A DNA stretch of 5,997 nucleotides from Faecalibacterium sp. UBA1771 (lineage in GTDB: Bacteria; Bacillota; Clostridia; Oscillospirales; Ruminococcaceae). Location of the stretch: NCBI GenBank assembly GCA_002315315.1, contig DCGT01000038.1:1094-7090 (forward strand), written 5' to 3'. Below, piece after piece: positions 1 through 5,021 of this stretch (its first letter is position 1; each line of letters begins with the position of its first letter). A program made the translations under genes and the position numbers. The notes under the pieces were generated by a model. It had not been told where the DNA came from. It worked only from the letters and a program-made list of their open reading frames with translations, and did not search any database.

Positions 1-2
1 CC

Positions 3-749
3 TTCCGTACCCGCGAGTTCGAGCAGATGGAGTGCGAGTTCTTCTGCAAGCCGGGCACCGACCTCGAATGGTTTGCATATTGGAAGGATTACTGCATGAA
101 GTGGCTTCTCGCGCTCGGAATCAAGGAAGAGCATCTGCGTATGCGCGACCACGAGCCGGCAGAGCTTGCCTTCTATTCCCGCGCTACCACCGATATCGAA
201 TACGCCTTCCCGTTCACCGATTTCGGCGAGCTGTGGGGTATTGCCGATCGTACCGATTATGACCTCGGTCGTCATTCCGAGGCTTCCGGCAAGGATTTGT
301 CCTATTTCGACCAGGAAGCCAATGAGCGCTATATCCCCTATGTCATTGAGCCGTCTCTCGGCTGTGACCGCGTTGCCCTTGCATTCCTGTGCGAGGCTTA
401 CGACGAGGAGCAGGTCGGCGAGAACGATACCCGCGTAGTTATGCACCTGCACCCCGCTCTTGCACCGTTCAAGGCGTGCGTGCTTCCGCTGTCCAAAAAG
501 CTGTCCGACAAGGCGGGTGAAATCCGCAACGAGCTGTCAAAGTATTTTATGATTGACTATGATGAGTCCGGTTCTATCGGCAAGCGTTATCGCCGTCAGG
601 ACGAAATCGGTACGCCGGTCTGTATTACCATCGATTTCGATACTCTCGAAGACGGCTGTGTTACCGTTCGTGACCGTGATACCATGGAGCAGCAGAGAAT
701 CCCCGTCAGCGAGCTTCGCAGCTACATCGAAAAGGTTATCGAGTTCTGA
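3..749 (+). CDS. glyS: Glycine--tRNA ligase, single-chain (dimeric) type, C-terminal part, 5' end cut by window edge
   Basis: The enzyme charges tRNA-Gly with glycine using ATP, in the cytoplasm. The reading frame is open from base 3, and 248 residues are present; whole family members run to roughly 450-500, so about the N-terminal half lies off the left edge. The visible part opens inside class II motif 2 (FRTREFEQMECEFF). It continues through the glycyl-specific stretch FGELWGIADRTDYDLGRHSE (about residues 73-92 of the fragment) and reaches class II motif 3 (EPSLGCDRVALAF, about 116-128), whose Arg contacts ATP. From about residue 148 comes the HGTP-type anticodon-binding domain (HPALAPFKACVLPLSKK, then YDESGSIGKRYRRQDEIGTP). 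The single-chain form differs from the alpha2beta2 enzyme of many proteobacteria. Codons are rich in C-ending choices compared with the downstream genes, as expected for a highly expressed gene. The identification is secure. Confidence 0.97.
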   Translation, partial: FRTREFEQMECEFFCKPGTDLEWFAYWKDYCMKWLLALGIKEEHLRMRDHEPAELAFYSRATTDIEYAFPFTDFGELWGIADRTDYDLGRHSEASGKDLSYFDQEANERYIPYVIEPSLGCDRVALAFLCEAYDEEQVGENDTRVVMHLHPALAPFKACVLPLSKKLSDKAGEIRNELSKYFMIDYDESGSIGKRYRRQDEIGTPVCITIDFDTLEDGCVTVRDRDTMEQQRIPVSELRSYIEKVIEF

Positions 750-759
750 TAATTCAATA

Positions 760-787
760 TTGACTTCAAGGCAATACCGCAATTAAT
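760..787 (+). promoter_or_regulatory. Possible promoter for the ATP-grasp pair, overlapping the glyS hairpin
   Basis: TTGACT (760-765, five of six to the -35 consensus) is followed after 16 bases by ATTAAT (782-787, four of six to the -10 consensus). The -10 element would lie in the loop of the hairpin at 770-802. It is the best promoter match in the short gap before the ATP-grasp genes. Matches of this quality occur by chance, so read-through from glyS is an equally good explanation for their expression. Confidence 0.22.
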
Positions 788-802
788 CACTGCGGTATTG
801 CC
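770..802 (+). terminator. Perfect 12-bp hairpin after glyS, probable transcript end
   Basis: The left arm GGCAATACCGCA (770-781) pairs perfectly with the right arm TGCGGTATTGCC (791-802) across a 9-base loop, 21 bases after the glyS stop. The position and strength fit an intrinsic terminator. However, the bases after the stem read GTATATTAA rather than a T tract, so termination may be weak, or the hairpin may mainly stabilise the glyS mRNA 3' end. The stem is symmetrical, but nothing is transcribed toward it from the right in this window. Confidence 0.6.
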
Positions 803-830
803 GTATATTAACTGAGGTAAAAAATCAAAT

Positions 831-1871
831 ATGTCACTGCTTAAACCTATTCTGTTCAGAATACGAAATATCAGCCTGAAAAGATTGCTTATGTGTGCCG
901 AGGCTGCTCATAAGCGTTACGGAAAAGGCGTGATAAGGGTGCTGTTTGATATGTGCGGCTGCGGCATCAAATACAAAACCGGCTATCTCGATTATCTCAC
1001 CTTCGGCTTTGCCGCTCAGAATGCGGAAAACAGAGCGACATTTGTTACCATGACCGACAACTACCGTATCGTCGACCGACTCAATAACGACGAAAACGGT
1101 CGTGAGATCTTCCGAAACAAAATCAAATTCAACGGTCTTTTTAATCGGTATCTCGGCAGAGACTACCGCAATTTGAACGAGATAAATTCGGTTGATTTTG
1201 CCGAATTTATACAAGGCGAAAAATATATATTCGCAAAAAATCCGAACGGCTACGGCGGTCTCGGAGTAAAGCGCATTGAGCTTGCCGAGTGTGACCCCGA
1301 AGCACTTTATATCGAGCTGAAGGCGGGTGGATTCACGCTTGTCGAGCATCTCATACCCCAGCATTCGGCTTTGAGTGAGCTGTCGCCCGGCTCGGTCAAT
1401 TCGCTCAGAATATGCACCGTGCGTAAGGACGGTGAAATTCATTTTCTGTATTCCTTAATCAGAATGAGCAGTGACGGGTCAAGCGTCGACAACATAACGA
1501 GCGGCGGTATGTATTCGCCGATAAAGGACGGAGCGATTTCCGCTCCCGCATATTGCAGCCGTACCGGCAGATACTACTTTACACACCCGGTATCCGGCAC
1601 GGAGCTGGTCGGTTTCAGAATTCCTTTTTACAATGAGGCGTTGGAGCTGATAAGAAATGCGGCTGTTATTGTCGACGGAATAAACTATGTCGGTTGGGAT
1701 ATTGCCATAACGCCGGACGGCCCCGTTTTGATTGAGGGCAATACCGTTCCCGGCTACGACGTAAGCCAGAACTATTTTCATCTCGGTGACAGCAGGCGTG
1801 GAATTAAGCCCGATTTCGAGAGAATATTCGGTAGCGGATTTTTCGGCGGCAGGCGCACCGTGCGTTCATAG
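831..1871 (+). CDS. Sugar-transfer-associated ATP-grasp family protein (paralogue 1)
   Basis: A 346-residue soluble protein with no signal peptide or membrane segment, which I recognise as the ATP-grasp family linked to sugar transfer (Pfam ATPgrasp_ST type). ATP-grasp enzymes activate a carboxylate with ATP and join it to an amine or other acceptor; the substrate here is unknown. An N-terminal helical region carries the family-like stretch YKTGYLDYLTFGF (48-60). The nucleotide site shows K136 (YIFAKNP) and the glycine-rich loop NGYGGLGVKR (139-148). Other conserved parts are SVNSLRICTVR (188-198), SGGMYSPIKDG (224-234) and GINYVGWDIAITPDGPVLIEGNTVPG (283-308), where D290, E302 and N304 are the expected Mg-ATP ligands. 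All catalytic motifs look intact. ATG 831 is the first possible start after an in-frame stop at 813-815. The ribosome site TGAGG (813-817) is 13 bases away, longer than ideal, but alignment with the next gene supports the start. The C-terminus has nine residues absent from its paralogue. Confidence 0.85.
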   Translation: MSLLKPILFRIRNISLKRLLMCAEAAHKRYGKGVIRVLFDMCGCGIKYKTGYLDYLTFGFAAQNAENRATFVTMTDNYRIVDRLNNDENGREIFRNKIKFNGLFNRYLGRDYRNLNEINSVDFAEFIQGEKYIFAKNPNGYGGLGVKRIELAECDPEALYIELKAGGFTLVEHLIPQHSALSELSPGSVNSLRICTVRKDGEIHFLYSLIRMSSDGSSVDNITSGGMYSPIKDGAISAPAYCSRTGRYYFTHPVSGTELVGFRIPFYNEALELIRNAAVIVDGINYVGWDIAITPDGPVLIEGNTVPGYDVSQNYFHLGDSRRGIKPDFERIFGSGFFGGRRTVRS

Positions 1872-1896
1872 AAACAAGTATTAACACGGAGTAATT

Positions 1897-2910
1897 ATGT
1901 CTCGTTTAAGTACGGCGATCAACAGAATAAAGACGATGAGCTTAAAGCGTATGTATATGTACGCCAAAGCGTCGGAAAAGCGCTACGGCAAGCCTACCGT
2001 GCGGGTTTTGGCAGATATGTGCTACTGCTATATAAAATACAAAACCGGCTACCTTGATTATCTCACCTTCGGCTTTGCCGTGCAGAGCGCTGCCAATCGC
2101 GCTACCTTTATGACGATGAGCGACAATTATCGCCTGGTCGAAAAGCTCAATGTCGGCGAGCACGGCAGGGAGATATTCCGCGATAAAATAGTTTTCAATA
2201 CCGTTTTCCGTGATTATATAGGGCGCGAGTTCCGCGACCTTGACAGCATTGACGCCGAAGCCTTTGCCGATTTTGTCAGTGACAGGGAATATATTTTCGT
2301 AAAAGCACCCGACGGCTACGGCGGTCTGGGAGTAAAGCGCGTTGACATCGGCGGCACGGAGCCGGAGCAGTTGTATTCCGAGCTGAAAAAAGACGGTTTT
2401 TCACTTGCCGAGCAGGCAATTATTCAGCACCCCGATATGAACAGGCTGTCGCCCAGCTCGATTAATTCAATTAGAATTTGCACACTGCGTGCGGATGGCA
2501 AGGTTCATTTTATGTACTCACTCGTGCGCATGAGCAGCAGCGACAAGTCGGTCGATAATATTTCGAGCGGCGGAATGTACTGCCCGATTCACGACGGTGT
2601 CATTACCGCTCCGGCATATTGCGATAAAACCGGCGACTATTATTTCTCTCATCCCGTCACCGGTACCGAATTTGTCGGGTTTAAGATTCCGTATTTTGAC
2701 GAATCGGTCGAGCTTGCCAAAAAAGCCGCCGAGGTGGTCGAGGGCATAAACTATATCGGCTGGGATGTTGCCGTAACGCCGGACGGCCCCGTGCTTATCG
2801 AGGGCAATACCGTACCCGGATATGATATGTGTCAGAATTATGTCCATCTGCCCGACGATAAGCAGGGTATGCTGCCCAAATTCAAGAGCATAGTCGGGAA
2901 TGTTTTTTAA
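1897..2910 (+). CDS. Sugar-transfer-associated ATP-grasp family protein (paralogue 2)
   Basis: A 337-residue protein that aligns without any gap to residues 1-337 of the preceding gene, with 206 identities counted by hand (about 61%). The ATP-grasp core is intact: K136 (YIFVKAP), glycine-rich loop DGYGGLGVKR (139-148), SINSIRICTLR (188-198), SGGMYCPIHDG (224-234), and D290 with E302/N304 in the GWDVAVTPDG and LIEGNTVPG motifs. A C-x-C pair (C42, C44) is shared with paralogue 1. Divergence is strongest at residues 112-130 and 151-183 and at the two ends. It starts 25 bases after the upstream stop with a good GGAG (1888-1891) five bases before the ATG, so co-transcription is likely. Such proteins often occur with glycosyltransferases or capsule genes, but none is visible here, so the substrate cannot be named. 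It may be a partner subunit or an enzyme with a shifted acceptor. Confidence 0.85.
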   Translation: MSRLSTAINRIKTMSLKRMYMYAKASEKRYGKPTVRVLADMCYCYIKYKTGYLDYLTFGFAVQSAANRATFMTMSDNYRLVEKLNVGEHGREIFRDKIVFNTVFRDYIGREFRDLDSIDAEAFADFVSDREYIFVKAPDGYGGLGVKRVDIGGTEPEQLYSELKKDGFSLAEQAIIQHPDMNRLSPSSINSIRICTLRADGKVHFMYSLVRMSSSDKSVDNISSGGMYCPIHDGVITAPAYCDKTGDYYFSHPVTGTEFVGFKIPYFDESVELAKKAAEVVEGINYIGWDVAVTPDGPVLIEGNTVPGYDMCQNYVHLPDDKQGMLPKFKSIVGNVF

Positions 2911-3130
2911 ATACGGTTTTTGTCGAAAAACATAAACATGACTGCTATGTTTTCCCGCCTTGCCGCGAACGGTAAGATTTCTCCGAGGATTAAGTGTTCG
3001 ATTGATATGATTTTTAATTATCCGAACCGTTATAAAAAAGCCCGTGAATCTTTCCCCGTTTTCCGTCATTCGGTAAACACTCGATTTCCCCATTCGCAGG
3101 TGTCATCAAGGGGATTCTTAACCGCTGAAT
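2911..3130 (+). other. 220-base stretch without a convincing gene, likely 3' untranslated region of the ATP-grasp operon
   Basis: This lies between the second ATP-grasp stop and the terminator at 3131-3160. A weak A/T hairpin (GTTTTT 2916-2921, loop GTCG, AAAAAC 2926-2931) sits right after the stop. An open frame runs from TTG 2920 (first ATG at 2938) to a TAA at 3130-3132 that abuts the terminator, encoding 70 residues. No ribosome binding site precedes either start, and the product resembles nothing I know and shows no domain-like pattern. I read the stretch as a long 3' untranslated region or a decayed gene, with a small real gene as the less likely alternative. Confidence 0.4.
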
Positions 3131-3160
3131 AAGCCGCTGTCCCGTCGGACGGCGGCTTTT
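3131..3160 (+). terminator. Intrinsic terminator of the ATP-grasp operon
   Basis: The left arm AAGCCGCTGTCC (3131-3142) pairs with GGACGGCGGCTT (3147-3158) over a 4-base CGTC loop. This gives 12 pairs including one T-G wobble, and the last arm runs into TTTT (3157-3160). The GC-rich stem and short T tract are those of a Rho-independent terminator. It separates the ATP-grasp genes from the Fe-S operon downstream. Confidence 0.85.
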
Positions 3161-3181
3161 GTCCGTTATTGCAAATTAATC

Positions 3182-3194
3182 TTATCGGTGATAA
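3182..3194. promoter_or_regulatory. Inverted repeat TTATC-ggt-GATAA upstream of the Fe-S operon promoter
   Basis: TTATC (3182-3186) and GATAA (3190-3194) form a perfect 5-bp dyad around a 3-base centre. The same half-site recurs in the next dyad (TTATC at 3226-3230). It lies just after the upstream terminator and before the promoter elements, where an operator would be expected. No regulator is known from the window, and the site is short enough to arise by chance. Confidence 0.3.
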
Positions 3195-3208
3195 CATAAT
3201 AATTGACG

Positions 3209-3231
3209 GGATATGCGTTTTTGCATTATCC
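3209..3231. promoter_or_regulatory. Imperfect 23-base inverted repeat covering the -35 region of the Fe-S operon
   Basis: GGATA (3209-3213) plus TGC (3214-3216) pairs with GCA (3223-3225) plus TATCC (3227-3231) around GTTTTT, with one unpaired T at 3226. It overlaps the candidate -35 of the promoter at 3221-3250, so a bound protein could block RNA polymerase. As RNA it would be a modest hairpin without a T tract on the right side, which makes a terminator less likely. It is also preceded directly by TTGACG (3203-3208), a second possible -35. Confidence 0.35.
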
Positions 3232-3250
3232 TGAGTGTTTTTGAAATAAT
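3221..3250 (+). promoter_or_regulatory. Candidate extended -10 promoter of the Fe-S (sms) operon
   Basis: AATAAT (3245-3250) matches the -10 consensus at five of six bases and is preceded by TG plus one base (3242-3244), giving an extended -10. A weak -35, TTGCAT (3221-3226), lies 18 bases upstream. Transcription would start near 3257, leaving a leader of about 44 bases. An alternative pairs TTGACG (3203-3208) with CATTAT (3224-3229), but its 15-base spacing is too short. A promoter somewhere here is expected because a terminator closes the unit upstream. Confidence 0.4.
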
Positions 3251-3261
3251 AATTTACTGTA

Positions 3262-3273
3262 CCGCTCGAGCGG
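3262..3273. promoter_or_regulatory. Perfect 12-base palindrome in the leader of the Fe-S operon, candidate operator
   Basis: CCGCTCGAGCGG is an exact two-fold palindrome with no spacer, GC-rich within an AT-rich leader. It would begin about five bases past the predicted transcription start and ends 27 bases before the smsC start codon. It could be a repressor site for an Fe-S- or redox-sensing regulator. As RNA it gives only a 4-bp stem with a UCGA loop, so a DNA role is the more natural reading. The regulator is not in view. Confidence 0.4.
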
Positions 3274-3300
3274 GCGATACGTTGAGAAAGGATAAAACTT

Positions 3301-4029
3301 ATGCTTCAACTTGAACATATAGCTTGGGAAACGCCGGAGGGCGTCAGCGTTCTTAACGATGTAAGCCTCACCGTTCCCGACAACAAGCTGGTTGTCATAA
3401 CCGGTCCCAACGGCGGCGGCAAAACGACGCTTGCCAAAATTATCGCGGGACTTGTTCAGCCCACGTCCGGCAGAATTATTCTTGACGGCACCGATATTAC
3501 CGGTGCAGACGTCACCGAGCGTGCCAATATGGGCATCAGCTATGCGTTTCAACAGCCTGTTCGATTTAAGGGACTGACCGTTCGTCAGCTTCTCGAACTT
3601 GCGGCAGGCGGTAAAATCGAATACAGCGCAATTTGCGATATCCTTGCCCGCGTCGGACTTTGTGCACGCGAGTATGTAAACCGTGAGGTTAATGCGACGT
3701 TGTCGGGCGGAGAAATCAAGCGTATAGAAATCGCTTCGGTAATTGCGCGCAATACCAAGCTGTCGGTTTTCGATGAGCCGGAAGCCGGCATTGATCTTTG
3801 GAGCTTTTCCAATCTTATCGATGCTTTTAAGAAAATGCGGGAGGATATAAGCGGAACACTGCTTATCATATCGCATCAGGAGAGGATTCTACGCATAGCC
3901 GATGAAATCGCCGTTATCGCCGGCGGCACGGTAAGTGCTTCGGGTGATTCGGATACAATGATGGAACGTCTTATGTCGGGCGGAGACTATTACGGAGTAT
4001 GCTCAAAGCAGGAGGAGCTGCTGTCATGA
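3301..4029 (+). CDS. smsC: SufC-like ABC ATPase of the minimal Fe-S assembly system (SmsC)
   Basis: A 242-residue soluble ATPase that powers Fe-S cluster assembly together with the SufB-like protein encoded next; it is not a transporter subunit. Every ABC motif is present: Walker A GPNGGGKTT (35-43), Q-loop YAFQQP (81-86), signature LSGGE (134-138) continuing as the SufC-like IKRIEIAS, Walker B ending in D158-E159, a D-loop-like EAGID (161-165), and the switch histidine H192 (SHQERI). No permease with membrane segments is encoded nearby, which argues against a transporter. In the SUF complex two SufC subunits bind a SufB/D dimer, and ATP-driven closing rearranges the scaffold. ATG 3301 has AAAGGA (3287-3292) eight bases upstream. 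The stop overlaps the next start as ATGA, which implies translational coupling. I choose Sms rather than full SUF because only two genes are present and the scaffold is short. Confidence 0.85.
   Translation: MLQLEHIAWETPEGVSVLNDVSLTVPDNKLVVITGPNGGGKTTLAKIIAGLVQPTSGRIILDGTDITGADVTERANMGISYAFQQPVRFKGLTVRQLLELAAGGKIEYSAICDILARVGLCAREYVNREVNATLSGGEIKRIEIASVIARNTKLSVFDEPEAGIDLWSFSNLIDAFKKMREDISGTLLIISHQERILRIADEIAVIAGGTVSASGDSDTMMERLMSGGDYYGVCSKQEELLS
4010..4017 (+). promoter_or_regulatory. Ribosome binding site deciding the smsB start
   Basis: AGGAGGAG is a near-perfect Shine-Dalgarno sequence lying inside the end of smsC, eight bases before ATG 4026. It fixes the start at 4026 and rules out the in-frame ATG at 3999, which lies upstream of this site and would add nine residues encoded within smsC. 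Confidence 0.85.
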
Positions 4030-4946
4030 ACGAAACCACGAAAATGCTGCTGAAGCAGATTGCCGATTATGACGGCGGAGAGCTGTCCGGCGCTTTTAAT
4101 ATCCGCGAGGACGGTGCCTGCGCCGACCGCAAATCGACCGAGCATATCAAGATAGACAACCTTGAGGATAAGCCGGGTTTAAAAATTACCGTTTTGCCCG
4201 GAACCAAGGGAGAAAGCGTTTCCATTCCCGCCTGCGTTACACACGGGAATATTGATGATTTGACCTATAATGATTTTTATGTGGGCGAGGATGCCGATGT
4301 TGTTATCGTTGCCGGATGCGGCGTTCATACCGAAACGGGTGAGCCTGCACGCCACAACGGCATTCACAGATTTTTCCTTGCCAAAGGAGCAAAGGTTAAG
4401 TATATAGAAAAGCACATAGGAACGGGTCACGGTGACGGTATACGCTCCATCGACCCCGTTACCGAGGTTTTTCTCGACGAGGATTCGGTGCTCGAAATGG
4501 ATACCGCTCAAATCGGCGGAGTCGATCGCACAACGCGCACTACCCGTGCCGAGCTGAAAGCCCGTGCCAAGCTCCTTATTCGTGAGCGAATTCTCACGGA
4601 GCTTGAGCAGACCGCAAAGACCGATTTCAGCGTAGAAATGAACGGAGAGGGCTCGGGTGTTGACCTTATTTCCCGCTCCGTTGCCCGTGACAACTCCGTT
4701 CAGGCGTACCGTTCCGTCGTTACCGGCAATGCGCCCTGCACAGGACACACCGAGTGCGATGCGATTATTGTCGGCAACGCCAGGGTCGATGCCGCGCCCG
4801 AGCTAAATGCTCATTGCGCCGACGCCGCACTTATCCACGAGGCAGCTATCGGCAAAATTGCAGGAGAACAGATTATGAAGCTTCGTACCCTCGGTCTTAC
4901 CGAGCAGGAAGCAGAAGCCAAGATAATCGAGGGATTCCTTGCCTGA
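4026..4946 (+). CDS. smsB: SufB/SufD-family Fe-S cluster scaffold, minimal type (SmsB)
   Basis: A 306-residue scaffold on which Fe-S clusters are built with the SmsC ATPase. The centre shows the beta-helix-like pattern of the SufB/D core: regular short strands such as DADVVIVAGCGVHTE (89-103), AKVKYIEKHIGTG (122-134) and SVLEMDTAQIGG (154-165). The C-terminal segment matches the SufB/D end: TECDAIIVGNA (242-252), LIHEAAIGKI (269-278) and the closing helix GLTEQEAEAKIIEGFLA (290-306). From family knowledge, C244 aligns with the catalytic Cys and E272 with the catalytic Glu of E. coli SufB (C405, E434). C238, H241, H263, C264 and H271 lie close by. SufB is normally well over 400 residues; the extra N-terminal region is missing here, as in archaeal and clostridial short homologues. 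No SufD, desulfurase or SufU/SufE gene is visible. Databases often label such proteins SufD family. Confidence 0.85.
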   Translation: MNETTKMLLKQIADYDGGELSGAFNIREDGACADRKSTEHIKIDNLEDKPGLKITVLPGTKGESVSIPACVTHGNIDDLTYNDFYVGEDADVVIVAGCGVHTETGEPARHNGIHRFFLAKGAKVKYIEKHIGTGHGDGIRSIDPVTEVFLDEDSVLEMDTAQIGGVDRTTRTTRAELKARAKLLIRERILTELEQTAKTDFSVEMNGEGSGVDLISRSVARDNSVQAYRSVVTGNAPCTGHTECDAIIVGNARVDAAPELNAHCADAALIHEAAIGKIAGEQIMKLRTLGLTEQEAEAKIIEGFLA

Positions 4947-4954
4947 ATAATTCT

Positions 4955-4991
4955 CACGCCGTTCCGAGCAGGATTCGGGGCGGCGTGTTTT
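4955..4991 (+). terminator. Intrinsic terminator of the sms operon
   Basis: CACGCCG (4955-4961) pairs with CGGCGTG (4981-4987). The stem continues inward through two T-G wobbles and CCGA/TCGG to a 5-base loop, giving about 12 pairs, and TTTT follows (4988-4991). It begins eight bases after the smsB stop. This isolates the phosphatase gene as a separate unit unless read-through occurs. Confidence 0.85.
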
Positions 4992-4997
4992 AAGTAA

Positions 4998-5003
4998 TAT
5001 AAT
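4998..5003 (+). promoter_or_regulatory. Possible -10 element of the phosphatase gene
   Basis: TATAAT is an exact -10 consensus, seven bases after the terminator T tract and 18 bases before the start codon. The only -35 in range, TTCGGG (4974-4979), is poor and lies within the terminator stem. The surrounding 15 bases are very AT-rich, so a chance match is quite possible. If it is used, the leader is about 12 bases. Confidence 0.3.
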
Positions 5004-5021
5004 TTATATTGGGGTTTTGCT

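Noticed and set aside
834..1442. 202-codon - strand open frame inside ATP-grasp paralogue 1
   Set aside because: It lies wholly antisense to a strongly supported gene and shows no domain-like composition; it is a shadow of codon bias.
2518..3093. 191-codon open frame on the - strand overlapping the end of ATP-grasp paralogue 2
   Set aside because: Most of it mirrors the + strand ATP-grasp coding sequence, the product has no recognisable domain, and the terminator at 3131-3160 is placed for + strand transcription. An equivalent minus-strand frame opposite paralogue 1 shows that it follows from the codon pattern.
2911..3130. Remnant of a third ATP-grasp copy
   Set aside because: I compared the translated open frame with the N-terminus and motifs of the two paralogues and found no convincing similarity.
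3203..3229. TTGACG/CATTAT as the main sms promoter
   Set aside because: The spacing of 15 bases is too short for a standard promoter; the extended -10 at 3242-3250 is the better candidate.
3226..3876. 216-codon - strand open frame covering most of smsC
   Set aside because: It is antisense to an ABC ATPase with every motif intact and would run through the sms promoter; the product is unrecognisable.
3999..4025. Upstream in-frame start for smsB adding nine residues
   Set aside because: It would lie before the strong AGGAGGAG site (4010-4017) and inside smsC; ATG 4026 with the ATGA overlap is the natural start.
3301..4029. Reading the ABC ATPase as part of a membrane transporter
   Set aside because: No gene with membrane segments adjoins it, the partner is a SufB/D scaffold, and the LSGGEIKRIEI and SHQERI motifs are SufC-like.
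4179..4748. 189-codon - strand open frame inside smsB
   Set aside because: It is antisense to the well-supported SufB-like gene and has no credible ribosome site or homology that I can see.
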